From: an uncultured bacterium
Lineage (GTDB): Bacteria > Bacillota > Clostridia > Lachnospirales > Lachnospiraceae
Reading direction: 5' to 3'
DNA: 64,000 nucleotides
Assembly (NCBI GenBank): GCA_948467735.1
Contig: CAOKFN010000007.1
Span: forward strand, 1 to 64,000
The position numbers and the translations under genes are program-made. The notes under the pieces were generated by a model. The model saw only the letters and a list, made by a program, of their open reading frames with translations, was not told the DNA's origin and made no database searches. This document shows, in pieces, positions 8,895 through 17,261 of this stretch; within the stretch, counting starts at the first letter, position 1; every line of letters starts with the position of its first letter.

Positions 8895-9524
8895 ATGGCA
8901 TCAAGACCGGCATGGACTGTGAGAGACGGCAGAGTGGAAATCGACAATTTCGATTTTCAATGGAACGGGGGCTTTGCGGTTGTGCAGAAGCAAAAGAACA
9001 TAACGGCTCTTCATGGGCAGATTAGTGCCAAATACGGTGAAGAGGCGCTGGAGGTATCTTCTAAAAGCATGGAGCAGCTGGGGAGGGAGATCGGGGCGTT
9101 TAGCTTGAAAAGAAATGGAATCTTTCTTGAGAATGTTTTTCAGGCGGCGAAGAAATATGAGAAGGGAGGCCCTTTTGTGGATCTGCTGGAGGCGTCCCCA
9201 AAGGAGGCGAAGCAGGATGAGCGGCATCACAGCTCGGGGAGACTGACAGCGTTTGTGGAAAATGGGGTGGAATGGCCGCTGGAGCCATTGACGGCATTTT
9301 ATGATTATATTTATATACAGGCGCTGGTGGAACATTATGGAGAGACTTTAGATTTAGGAAAATATGACTGGTTTACGGATATTGAGTTTAATCCAAAAAA
9401 ATCCATCAACTGTCAGGCTCGTTCCGTGGCAATTTATCAACTGCTTCAGCAGAAAAAGTGTTTTGAAAAAGCGGCGGAAATGGAGGAATGGATAGCATTC
9501 CATAAGAAGTATGTCTGCGGATAG
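8895..9524 (+). CDS. NADAR-family (DarT1-associated antitoxin-like) protein
   Basis: 209 residues from ATG 8895, chosen because GGGAGG lies 7 nt upstream; an in-frame ATG at 8856 lacks such a site. The sequence carries the landmarks I associate with the DarT1-associated NADAR antitoxin family: FDFQWNGGFAVVQKQK near the start, LGREIGAFSLKRNG, EKGGPFVDLLEASPKEAKQD, AFYDYIYIQAL, and FTDIEFNPKKSINCQARS near the end. NADAR proteins of that system remove ADP-ribose from guanine added by the toxin DarT1. No DarT gene is adjacent; instead a PPP phosphatase starts 35 nt downstream, probably in the same operon. Family assignment is from memory of motifs; enzymatic role here is inferred. Confidence 0.7.
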   Translation: MASRPAWTVRDGRVEIDNFDFQWNGGFAVVQKQKNITALHGQISAKYGEEALEVSSKSMEQLGREIGAFSLKRNGIFLENVFQAAKKYEKGGPFVDLLEASPKEAKQDERHHSSGRLTAFVENGVEWPLEPLTAFYDYIYIQALVEHYGETLDLGKYDWFTDIEFNPKKSINCQARSVAIYQLLQQKKCFEKAAEMEEWIAFHKKYVCG

Positions 9525-9559
9525 GGAAATTTGGTAAGACGGATTGGGGGGATGCGGCA

Positions 9560-10549
9560 ATGCATTATGTCATAGGCGACGTCCACGGATGCTATGAGGC
9601 GTTGATGATATTGTTGAAAAAGCTACATTTGACGCCGGAAGATGTTGTGACGTTTGTAGGCGATTTTGTGGACAGAGAGCCGTCCAGAGAACAGTATGAC
9701 AAATTGGTTTACTGGTTTGTGGAAAATATCACGGACGATGGGCAGTTTCGGTCCGTCATAGGCAATCATGATTATGACTATTATAGAACCATGAAGCTTT
9801 ATGAGAACGGACTGGATATGATTATGTCAGTATTTCCGGAAGACAGTCAAGTGGAAATTCAGAGACAGTTTGCGGATAAATTGGGAAAGCTGCCTTTGTA
9901 TCATGAATATACGGTTCATGGGATCAGAAACATTGTGACACATTCATGGCTGGTGGACAGAAACCGCAGGCCGTATTTTGTCGGGGAGGATACGGATGGA
10001 GGATATAATGTGGAGGGTTCCATCTGGGACAGGCATTGGAGTCTGCGCTGTGATCCTGAGGATGTGAGGGTAATTCATGGTCATACCATTGTAGTGTCAC
10101 AGCTTGTAACTCTTGACCCTGACAAAGGAAGTCATATAGCCAACAGGGTATGCAGGTATGGAAATAATATAAATGTGGACTGCGGCTGTTTTATGGGAGT
10201 TGCAAACAGAGGAAATCTGGCGGCTGTAAGGCTGGAAGATGATGCGATATTTTACGCATATACGGATGAGGACGTGGTGGAGGAATGTAAAAGGCTGGCA
10301 GCAAGGAGCGATGGGGCATTAAAAGACCATGAGATATTCATATCATGCGCAAGGTATCCCATTTCTCTGCTTGCCCGCACAGATCATGCTTATATCAACG
10401 AGTGTAGGGAGAAGCTTCTTAAGGAGTGCGGCGCGGAGAATATGGAGGAGATGTCTTTTGCGGACTGGCTGCAGGGCAAAACGCATCTGTGCCGCAGCAG
10501 GATGGAACGGCTGAGTGAAGATGACAGGGCGTTTATTATCTGGAATTAG
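9560..10549 (+). CDS. PPP-family metallophosphoesterase
   Basis: 329 residues with the full metal-binding signature of the calcineurin-like/PPP phosphatases: GDVHG (residues 6-10), GDFVDR (about 35-40), GNHDYD (about 74-79), a later THSW and HGHT. This class includes protein serine/threonine phosphatases and ApaH/PrpE-type diadenosine tetraphosphatases; substrate cannot be decided from sequence. The C-terminal 90 residues extend beyond the core. It follows the NADAR gene by 35 nt, so the two may work on nucleotide or ADP-ribose-type substrates together, which is speculation. Confidence 0.85.
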   Translation: MHYVIGDVHGCYEALMILLKKLHLTPEDVVTFVGDFVDREPSREQYDKLVYWFVENITDDGQFRSVIGNHDYDYYRTMKLYENGLDMIMSVFPEDSQVEIQRQFADKLGKLPLYHEYTVHGIRNIVTHSWLVDRNRRPYFVGEDTDGGYNVEGSIWDRHWSLRCDPEDVRVIHGHTIVVSQLVTLDPDKGSHIANRVCRYGNNINVDCGCFMGVANRGNLAAVRLEDDAIFYAYTDEDVVEECKRLAARSDGALKDHEIFISCARYPISLLARTDHAYINECREKLLKECGAENMEEMSFADWLQGKTHLCRSRMERLSEDDRAFIIWN

Positions 10550-10781
10550 GGGAGATATAAGCTTGATATCCATACAGCCTGCTGGGGGTTATTTGATTCC
10601 CGCGAGAAAAACTGCCCGCTGAGCAGACATTGCTTGTTGGGCAAATATTGTTCCTGCATGGCAATGAGCCAGCCAAGCAGGCTGTGCTTAACTTGTGACA
10701 TGCCCTGCGCTGGGTGTCGCCGCCGTCCGTTCTTTGGTAGAAAAAACGGCGGAAAGGGAACCTGACCGTATGCGGAGCCGG

Positions 10782-11888
10782 TTACTGCTTATGGAGCAGA
10801 GCATGTATCTTGGCATGAGGGTCAAGCAGTTTTGAGACGGATTTTCCGGTATTCACGGAATAAATATATATGGAAATATATTTTGTGATATCCACTTCAC
10901 GGTACCAAGGGGCTTCTCTGATTTCATCCCGGCGGTAGGAGGCGTTTGTGATGAATACGGATTCCAAAATGCCCTGCTCATGGGCGTGGTTGAATTCCTG
11001 AATTCCGTCGGTGAACAGTGCGAAGGTGGAAACGGCAAATACCCGTTTCGCTCCGCCCTTTTTACAATATTTTGCAACGTCGAGCATGGTGGTGCCGGAA
11101 CAGATCATATCGTCTACAATGAAGATATCTTTGTTTCTCACGCTGGGGCCGATGTATTTGTGAACGTCCACCATGTAATGGCCGTCTACCATGTGTGTTC
11201 TGGACCTGCGCTTGTAGAAGATTCCCATGTCCAGACCCAGTTCGCTGGTATATTTGAAATTTCTGCCGGTGCCGCCCAAATCAGGGGAAATGAAAAGGGA
11301 ATGTTCCTCGTCAAAGGTCATATCCTCGTAATTTCGTTTGATTGCTTTGATAACCTGATAGATCGGAAATAAATCGTCGAAACCCATGTAGGGGACGGCA
11401 TTGGCGACCCTGTTGTCGTGGACGTCAAAAGCCATGATATTCTTTACGCCGATGTTTTCAAGCTCCCGTAAAGCGATAGCGCAGTCCAGCGATTCCCGGG
11501 AAATTCGTCTGTCCTGTCTGCTTGCGTACAGCAGCGGAGAAATCACAGTGACCCGGTATGCTTTTCCGCCGATGGCGGATATGGTTCTTTTTAAGTTCTG
11601 GAAATGCTCGTCAGGGGACATGTTTACGGTCTGTGAATACATTTTGTAGGAGCAGGAATAATTACCCACATCCATTAAAATATACACGTCGGCGCCGCGG
11701 ACGGTCTGCTCTAAGACCGCTTTTGCGTCGCCGGTGGAGAAGCGGATAATGTTCGAGTTTATCACATGACATTGTTCCGTATTATAGGTTTCTTTCAGAT
11801 AATATTCTATTTTTTGTGAAAGTTCTTCCGTTCCGTATAAAGGAATGATGACGATGGGAATGGTAATGCTTGATGATAGGGAATCCAT
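10782..11888 (-). CDS. prs: ribose-phosphate pyrophosphokinase (PRPP synthetase)-like protein
   Basis: 368 residues. Two phosphoribosyltransferase-type domains are visible: an N-terminal domain with SPLLYASRQDRR (the flexible-loop region) and DVHDNRV, and a C-terminal domain with the PRPP-binding motif IFIVDDMICSGTTM. The enzyme transfers pyrophosphate from ATP to ribose 5-phosphate for nucleotide, histidine and NAD synthesis. It is longer and more divergent than canonical 310-residue Prs and has its own promoter (11936-11964). A regulatory homologue rather than the housekeeping enzyme is possible. Confidence 0.8.
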   Translation of the reverse strand: MDSLSSSITIPIVIIPLYGTEELSQKIEYYLKETYNTEQCHVINSNIIRFSTGDAKAVLEQTVRGADVYILMDVGNYSCSYKMYSQTVNMSPDEHFQNLKRTISAIGGKAYRVTVISPLLYASRQDRRISRESLDCAIALRELENIGVKNIMAFDVHDNRVANAVPYMGFDDLFPIYQVIKAIKRNYEDMTFDEEHSLFISPDLGGTGRNFKYTSELGLDMGIFYKRRSRTHMVDGHYMVDVHKYIGPSVRNKDIFIVDDMICSGTTMLDVAKYCKKGGAKRVFAVSTFALFTDGIQEFNHAHEQGILESVFITNASYRRDEIREAPWYREVDITKYISIYIYSVNTGKSVSKLLDPHAKIHALLHKQ

Positions 11889-12371
11889 TTTTATACCTCT
11901 TTTAATCTGATTGTATCCATTTTCATGCCAATTCTATTTTATTTCCAAGAGATATGCTTGTCAAGAAAATTTTGATACTTTGTATTTGAAGAGTGAAAGC
12001 GCCGGGAGATTATTGTGTATATATGCCTTGGCTAATGTGTCGTTGGTTTAATTTTATCGTAAAGAGGAACACTAATGAAATAAAGGGGGTTGATTATTGT
12101 ACTGGCATTCCTGCCGTATCTATGGTAGAATAAGACCATATTCAAGGCATCAAGCGGCCAAATGGCCATTGAAATCATATTTATACTGCGCCTCAAATCA
12201 ATTTGCAGTTATGCAATAATGAAAGACCGCCAGTCATAGTTTTATCATAGGAAGCGTTGTAAATTGCGGCGGTCTTGAGTAAATTGTAATCATGGCAGAT
12301 ACAAAAAATAAAATAATAAGGGGAAATCGCAGTCAGTGTCGGTATCGCTGGCTGCAGAATAGAGGTGGAAC
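11889..12371. other. divergent intergenic region
   Basis: AT-rich. Besides the minus-strand promoter at 11936-11964 it holds an inverted repeat 12223-12231/12268-12276 (AAGACCGCC/GGCGGTCTT, 36-nt loop) upstream of the EAL gene. No gene or clear plus-strand promoter is evident. Confidence 0.5.
11936..11964 (-). promoter_or_regulatory. promoter of the PRPP synthetase-like gene
   Basis: On the minus strand TTGACA (11964-11959), 17-bp spacer, TAAAAT (11941-11936), about 45 nt before the ATG; AAAGAGG serves as ribosome binding site. Confidence 0.7.
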
Positions 12372-14120
12372 ATGACGCATACAGAAAAAGCAGATCAGCT
12401 GCTGCATCAGCAGTATCATTGTTCACAGGCATTATTTGGAGCATTTGCGGAGGATTTCGGATTGGATTTAAAAACCGCCTTTAAAGTCAGTACATGTTTT
12501 GGGGGCGGGATGCGTCAGGGAGGAATCTGCGGATGTGTTACGGCGTCTTTGATGGTGCTTGGTATGGCGATGGGCTTTTACGATTCTCAGGACAGAGAAT
12601 TGGAGGTTTACTGTAATCAGAAGACCGATGAGTTCATTCATCGCTTTATGGAGAAAATGGGCGGAGATGTTGACTGTCGGGATATTTTGGGAAAGGATAT
12701 TTCCAAGCCGGAAGAAATGGCGGCAATTCGCAGGGAGGGGCTGATTTGGCAGAAATGTCCCAGGGCGCTCAATCACAGTATTGAGATTCTGGAAGATATG
12801 CTGAAGGCGCATTTTAGAAATGTTACGGAGAGCAGTATCGGTTTGGAGGATATTCCGGAGGATGAAGAACTTAAGGGGCTGTTGAAAAATATCGGCAAAC
12901 TGAGGCGGTTTCGGAGGCATGTGAATCAGCTGTTGTTTTCTTCAGAAAAAGAGATTGCTTTTATTCAGTTTGACATTCGCAAGTTTAAGATAATAAATGA
13001 TTTATATGGTGAAAAATTTGGGGATGAGATATTGGAATTCGTGACGGATGAATTGGGGAAGTATTGTCATCATGAACAGTTTTTTATCAATCTGCGCAGC
13101 GATGTGTTTATGGTGGTGACGGAGTACGACAGCGAGGAGGAGCTTTCGGAGTTTATTCATGGTTTGGATGATAGAATCAGTGTTTTTAAAAAGGTCAAGC
13201 TTCAAATGTCCTATGGCGTGTATACGGTGGAAGATAAGGAAATGGAACTGCGGCAGATGGAAGACAGAGCGGCTATGGCCAGAAAGGCTTCCAAAAAAAA
13301 TGTCCTGACCAATGTTCTGTTTTACAAAGAGCAGTTTAAGGAATCTCTTTATAACAGGAAATTTATTGAAGAGAATATGCAGGCGGCTATCTCTGAAAGG
13401 CAGTTTATGATGTACCTGCAGCCGAAATATAGCATTACGCAGAATAAAATCATTGGTGCGGAGGCGCTGATCAGGTGGCGGCATCCGGAGCGGGGAATGA
13501 TTTATCCTAACCAGTTCATCCCTGTGATTGAAGAAAATGGCTTTATTAAGAAGGTGGATTATTATATATGGGAGGAGGCCTGCCGATTTATTAAGAAGTG
13601 CGGGACGGTGGGAATCACATCATGTCCGGTTTCCGTCAATGTGTCCAGAATTCATCTGCGGGATGACGAATGTATTGAAGTGCTGGAAGACATGATAAAA
13701 AGGAATAAAATTCCCAAAGAACTTTTGGAACTGGAGATAACGGAATCGGTAGATGATCAACAGGTGAGCCTGAAGGCGCTGCAGTTGAAGGAGGAGGGAT
13801 ATACCCTGCTGATGGATGATTTTGGCAGCGGTTATTCTTCCCTGAATATTCTATTGGAAACTCCGTTTGATGTGATAAAGCTGGATAAGAAATTTATTGA
13901 AAATATGATGGTGTCGGGAAAAGGACGGCTGATTCTGGAACAGGTGGTTTCTATGGCGGATAAACTGGAGCTGGGGCTATTGGCGGAAGGAGTGGAGACG
14001 AAGGATCAGATAGAGCTTTTACAGAGCATCGGCTGTGATCAGGTACAGGGATATTATTATGCCAAGCCCATGCCGGAAGAGGAATTTTTTGAACTTTTGA
14101 AAAAGCAGGAAACCGAATAA
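12372..14120 (+). CDS. C_GCAxxG_C_C domain - degenerate GGDEF - EAL phosphodiesterase
   Basis: 582 residues, three modules. Residues about 1-140 match the C_GCAxxG_C_C family (CSQALFGAFAEDFG, then CFGGGMRQGGICGC and conserved cysteines near 77, 101 and 132), a putative redox or metal-binding domain. Residues about 195-320 form a GGDEF fold (IQFDIRKFKIINDLYGEKFG) whose signature is replaced by LRSDVF, so no cyclase activity is expected. Residues about 340-580 are an EAL domain with EALIRW, NVSRIHL, ELEITES, DDFGSGYSS, K in DVIKLDKKF, AEGVET and QGYYYAKP, all needed for c-di-GMP hydrolysis. Likely a phosphodiesterase controlled by the N-terminal domain. No membrane segment; cytoplasmic. RBS AGAGGTGG before the ATG. 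Confidence 0.85.
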   Translation: MTHTEKADQLLHQQYHCSQALFGAFAEDFGLDLKTAFKVSTCFGGGMRQGGICGCVTASLMVLGMAMGFYDSQDRELEVYCNQKTDEFIHRFMEKMGGDVDCRDILGKDISKPEEMAAIRREGLIWQKCPRALNHSIEILEDMLKAHFRNVTESSIGLEDIPEDEELKGLLKNIGKLRRFRRHVNQLLFSSEKEIAFIQFDIRKFKIINDLYGEKFGDEILEFVTDELGKYCHHEQFFINLRSDVFMVVTEYDSEEELSEFIHGLDDRISVFKKVKLQMSYGVYTVEDKEMELRQMEDRAAMARKASKKNVLTNVLFYKEQFKESLYNRKFIEENMQAAISERQFMMYLQPKYSITQNKIIGAEALIRWRHPERGMIYPNQFIPVIEENGFIKKVDYYIWEEACRFIKKCGTVGITSCPVSVNVSRIHLRDDECIEVLEDMIKRNKIPKELLELEITESVDDQQVSLKALQLKEEGYTLLMDDFGSGYSSLNILLETPFDVIKLDKKFIENMMVSGKGRLILEQVVSMADKLELGLLAEGVETKDQIELLQSIGCDQVQGYYYAKPMPEEEFFELLKKQETE

Positions 14121-14154
14121 GAGGAACGTTTTTTTATTTCTGTATGTGCTTTTC

Positions 14155-14186
14155 TTGAGGCAGACAGCCTTAGCAGTCTGCCTCAA
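14155..14186. terminator. hairpin between convergent genes
   Basis: TTGAGGCAGAC (14155-14165) pairs perfectly with GTCTGCCTCAA (14176-14186), an 11-bp stem with a 10-nt loop between the EAL gene and the convergent tldE-like gene. No long T-run on either side, so termination is probable rather than certain. Confidence 0.5.
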
Positions 14187-14197
14187 AGGGAAGCATA

Positions 14198-14240
14198 TTG
14201 ATTCCCGCGAGTCGCACATGCCCCGCCGCTTGCAGCGGGA
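14198..14240. repeat. small intergenic palindromic element
   Basis: Begins TTGATTCCCGCGAG (14198-14211), also found identically at 10593-10606, and ends with the hairpin 14221-14240 that resembles 8659-8678. TCCCGC near the left end can also pair with GCGGGA at the right end. Possibly a REP-like dispersed element. Confidence 0.35.
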
Positions 14241-14355
14241 TTATTGACATATGACAGCAGAAGCTTAATGAAGCAGAGCTTCTATCTGCTGCATACGACA
14301 GTCCAATTCTCACAAAGCAAAAATATGTTTACTTTCCGGCAGGCAAAAATGCGTT

Positions 14356-15654
14356 CTATTTCCCGGAAATGATTACTTTGTCAAACGCCATGTAAGGCAG
14401 TACGCATGTGCCGTCCGCCACGGTTTCTTTGGAGACGGCCGTCAAGTTGTTCAGCAGATCGGCAAGATTACCGTTGATCATGGTTTCGCTGACGGCGCCT
14501 TTGATTCTGCCGTCTTCAATCAGGAAGCTGTTCTTGGCGACACCGGAAAATTCTCCGTTTGCGCTTGGGTTTCCGCCGGAGAAGCGTCCCACGATAATGC
14601 CCTTTTTGATGCCTTTGACCATGTCTTCATAGGAGGTGCTGCCGCCGTCCATAACGATGGCCCCGGAAATATTTTTGGCAGGGGCAAAGCCCGATTTATT
14701 TGCTACATACAGGGAAAGCAGGAAGGATTCCAGCACGCCGTCTTTTATCAGGTCGAAGGGTTCGGCGCGGAATCCGTCCGGGGTGTAGCGCTGCCCGCAC
14801 ACAATCCGAGGGTCGTTTGGACGGAAGGAGAGAGTGATGCGTTTGTCCGCAACCTGCTGTCCTAGTTTGTTCAGCCAGAGGCTGGTCTTTTCCAGAATCA
14901 CGCCGTCCGACGCGAAATTGGACAGGATGCTCCACAAAAACTCGTTCAGACTGGCCGGAGTGAGCAGGATGACGCCCTCAAATTTTCCCTGAAGTTCGGT
15001 GACGGAAAGCTGGGCTTCCACATCGGAGAGGTCTTTTTCCAAGGAGCCAAGCTCAATAAAGGGCCGGTCCAGACGATCCGTAGTGATATTGCTGCCAAAG
15101 AAGGAGGTGGTATTATCCCCTTCATGTCCGGAGAACATAAGCATAATGGAATAGGATCCTTGAAACGACTCAAATTCCGTATCGTTGGTATTCCGATAGA
15201 GGGAATGAGTCTTGGTATGGGTGACAACCATCTGTTCCATGAGGATTTTGGGATGGCGCTCGCCGATATGGCGCATCAATTCTCGGGTGCGTTCAAAGAG
15301 AAGGTCGATATCGGGTTCGTAAGCGCCGTCGCGGAATATCTCTTTTCCCTGTCCGGGCGCAATGTCATAGGCTTCGTCGGCAATGCCCGATTCCGCGGAT
15401 TTCATGCAGTCGGAAACGGTATCTTCTATGGCTTGGTCCGCAAAGCTGTTGATAAAAGCGGAGCCTTTTTTGTTATCCTTGTAGGCGGTGATGGAAAGGC
15501 TGTGGTCAAACAGGGTGCGGAACAGGGAAAATTCCCCGCCGTCCACATTGAACTCATGCGTTTCCTGCTCGGATACGGTGAGCATGGCTTTTTGGGCGCC
15601 GGCATTTTCCAGTGCCAGATACGCCTTTCCGGCAATTAATTTTAAATCTTCCAT
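14356..15654 (-). CDS. pmbA: TldE/PmbA-family metalloprotease subunit
   Basis: 432 residues of the TldD/PmbA family, non-metal-binding partner. In enterobacteria TldD and TldE form a heterodimeric protease that processes unstructured peptides such as microcins and the CcdA antitoxin. No HExxxH is present, as expected for this subunit; the family C-terminal region is recognisable (VKGIKKGIIVGRFSGGNPSANGEF quoted in part, then SFLIEDGRIKGAVSETMING region). The start lies 1 bp after the end of tldD, and the RBS GGAGG is inside the tldD end, so the two are translationally coupled. Confidence 0.85.
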   Translation of the reverse strand: MEDLKLIAGKAYLALENAGAQKAMLTVSEQETHEFNVDGGEFSLFRTLFDHSLSITAYKDNKKGSAFINSFADQAIEDTVSDCMKSAESGIADEAYDIAPGQGKEIFRDGAYEPDIDLLFERTRELMRHIGERHPKILMEQMVVTHTKTHSLYRNTNDTEFESFQGSYSIMLMFSGHEGDNTTSFFGSNITTDRLDRPFIELGSLEKDLSDVEAQLSVTELQGKFEGVILLTPASLNEFLWSILSNFASDGVILEKTSLWLNKLGQQVADKRITLSFRPNDPRIVCGQRYTPDGFRAEPFDLIKDGVLESFLLSLYVANKSGFAPAKNISGAIVMDGGSTSYEDMVKGIKKGIIVGRFSGGNPSANGEFSGVAKNSFLIEDGRIKGAVSETMINGNLADLLNNLTAVSKETVADGTCVLPYMAFDKVIISGK

Positions 15655-15655
15655 T

Positions 15656-17041
15656 TTAGCGGCCTCCTATCATAATCTTGCAGCGAAGCGCCGGACCGCC
15701 CATTCCCACAGGCATGGGCTGCTTTTTGCCGCATACTCCGGCGCTGGTCCATTCAACGGTGTCCGATACCATGTCAACGGTTTTCAGCATATGGAAAGCC
15801 ACGCCTGAAATGGTGGTATCCAAGAGGGCGCGTCCTAACCGGCCGTTTTTGATTTCATAGCCCATATTGACCCCAAACATAAATTCTCCGGTCATGTCCG
15901 CCTGACCGTTGCTGCTCTGAATCAGATAATATCCGTCGTCCACGGAGGCGATGATATCTTCCAGCGTGTCTCTGCCGGGCAGGACGGCGGTATTTCTCAT
16001 GCGAATTAACGGCTCGTCGGAAAAGCTCCATGCCCGGGCGTTTCCTAAGGGCTTCATGCCGAAATGCTGGGCGCTCTCCCGATTGTTCATGTAGCCGGTG
16101 AGGACGCCGTCTTTGATGAGGACGGCGTCTTCCGCAGGAGTGCCTTCGTCGTCAAGGTATACGGGAAGGGGTGCGGGACCACCGAAAGCGGTGTGGGCGA
16201 AATCCACCAGATTCACCAATTCGGAGGCGACCGTTTGGTTCAGCGCAGGACCAGCTGCGGAGCCGCCCAGCACCAGATCCGCTTCCACCGTATGTCCCAC
16301 GGCCTCATGGGCCAGCATGCCGGACATGCGGCCGCCCAGCACTACGGTTTTGTAACCTGCTTCCGCGTATATTCCTTCCCGTTTCTGCATTAATTTTTCA
16401 TAAAGGTCGTCTATTGTAGAATAGAGCAATGCGGGATCGGTGAAATTTTCCTCGAATGCGCCGGATCCGCCAAAGGGTTCAAAAAGCTCGATGGGGGTTC
16501 CGGAGGAGGTTTCCGTGTTTAAAAATACAAGGATATAGCTTCTGGGGGAAAGAATATGTCCGTCATATCCGTCCGAGGTGCAGAGAAGCTTTTCCATGGA
16601 ATCCTCCATGGCCGCCACGGTGCGGCTGGACAGGCCGGGATATTTGGCTGTGATGTAGGCATCCACTTCCTTGGCGAATTCTATGTAGCGTTTCTGCTCT
16701 ACGTCCCGTATTTCTTTGGAAAAGGGAATATTGCCGTAAGGAATTGCGGGCAGCGGCCCCTTGCCGCGTCCCACATGGCGGTCCATGAACATGGCGTTTT
16801 CCGAAGCGGCCTTCAGCACGGTTTCCGCCGCCCTGCCGGAGCATTCGGCCATGGAAGAAAAGCCGTAGACGCCGTTTTGATAGACTCTGGCGCTAGTGCC
16901 GGAGCTTTCCATGCGGGCATTGCCCACGAGATTGCCTTGGATCAGCGAGATGCGTCTGCTGCGGCTTTTCTGCGCCCTCAATTCGGTGTGTACACCGGTG
17001 GAAAAGAGGGACTTTTTGCTTGAAATGTAATCGTCCAGCAT
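15656..17041 (-). CDS. tldD: TldD-family zinc metalloprotease
   Basis: 461 residues, catalytic partner of the downstream gene. The zinc motif HEAVGH (H245, E246, H250) sits in MLAHEAVGHTVEADLV, as in TldD. The C-terminal part has the family landmark GYEIKNGRLGRALLDTTISG. Located in the cytoplasm, no signal peptide. Its leader contains a 9-bp GC-rich hairpin just before the RBS and phased repeats further upstream (17182-17213). Gene order tldD-tldE on the minus strand is typical of Clostridia. Confidence 0.9.
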   Translation of the reverse strand: MLDDYISSKKSLFSTGVHTELRAQKSRSRRISLIQGNLVGNARMESSGTSARVYQNGVYGFSSMAECSGRAAETVLKAASENAMFMDRHVGRGKGPLPAIPYGNIPFSKEIRDVEQKRYIEFAKEVDAYITAKYPGLSSRTVAAMEDSMEKLLCTSDGYDGHILSPRSYILVFLNTETSSGTPIELFEPFGGSGAFEENFTDPALLYSTIDDLYEKLMQKREGIYAEAGYKTVVLGGRMSGMLAHEAVGHTVEADLVLGGSAAGPALNQTVASELVNLVDFAHTAFGGPAPLPVYLDDEGTPAEDAVLIKDGVLTGYMNNRESAQHFGMKPLGNARAWSFSDEPLIRMRNTAVLPGRDTLEDIIASVDDGYYLIQSSNGQADMTGEFMFGVNMGYEIKNGRLGRALLDTTISGVAFHMLKTVDMVSDTVEWTSAGVCGKKQPMPVGMGGPALRCKIMIGGR

Positions 17042-17061
17042 GTGTTTGTTCTCCTATTCAA

Positions 17062-17081
17062 AATTGCCGCCTGCGGCAATT
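17062..17081 (-). promoter_or_regulatory. leader hairpin upstream of tldD RBS
   Basis: AATTGCCGC (17062-17070) and GCGGCAATT (17073-17081) form a near-perfect palindrome ending about 10 nt from the AGGAG of tldD on the minus strand. It could affect translation or be a transposed palindrome. Confidence 0.35.
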
Positions 17082-17181
17082 CGTTCCGTCCCTGCGATGC
17101 AGTGTCTTTGGAGGGACTGATTTTTTAGTTTTGTCGGGTACTTTAACAGTATACCATATTTTGCAGCATAGTTCATATAAA

Positions 17182-17213
17182 TTATGTAAAGTTTTGTGAA
17201 AGTTATGTAAAGT
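17182..17213. promoter_or_regulatory. helically phased direct repeats upstream of tldD
   Basis: TTATGTAAAGT occurs at 17182-17192 and again at 17203-17213, exactly 21 bp apart, with a related TTGTGAAAGTT between them. That is three similar boxes at roughly 10-11 bp spacing on one face of the helix. They lie upstream of an extended -10 (TGGTATACT on the minus strand near 17147-17155). A repeated binding site for an activator or repressor is inferred. Confidence 0.4.
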
Positions 17214-17261
17214 ATTGTGCCGGAACTTATCAGCAATGGGGCGGGATGCGGAGGGCGGCTG

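Noticed and set aside
12223..12276. Terminator of an unseen gene upstream of the EAL protein
   Set aside because: The loop is 36 nt and no T-run follows on the plus strand; the repeat is only mentioned as an inverted repeat.
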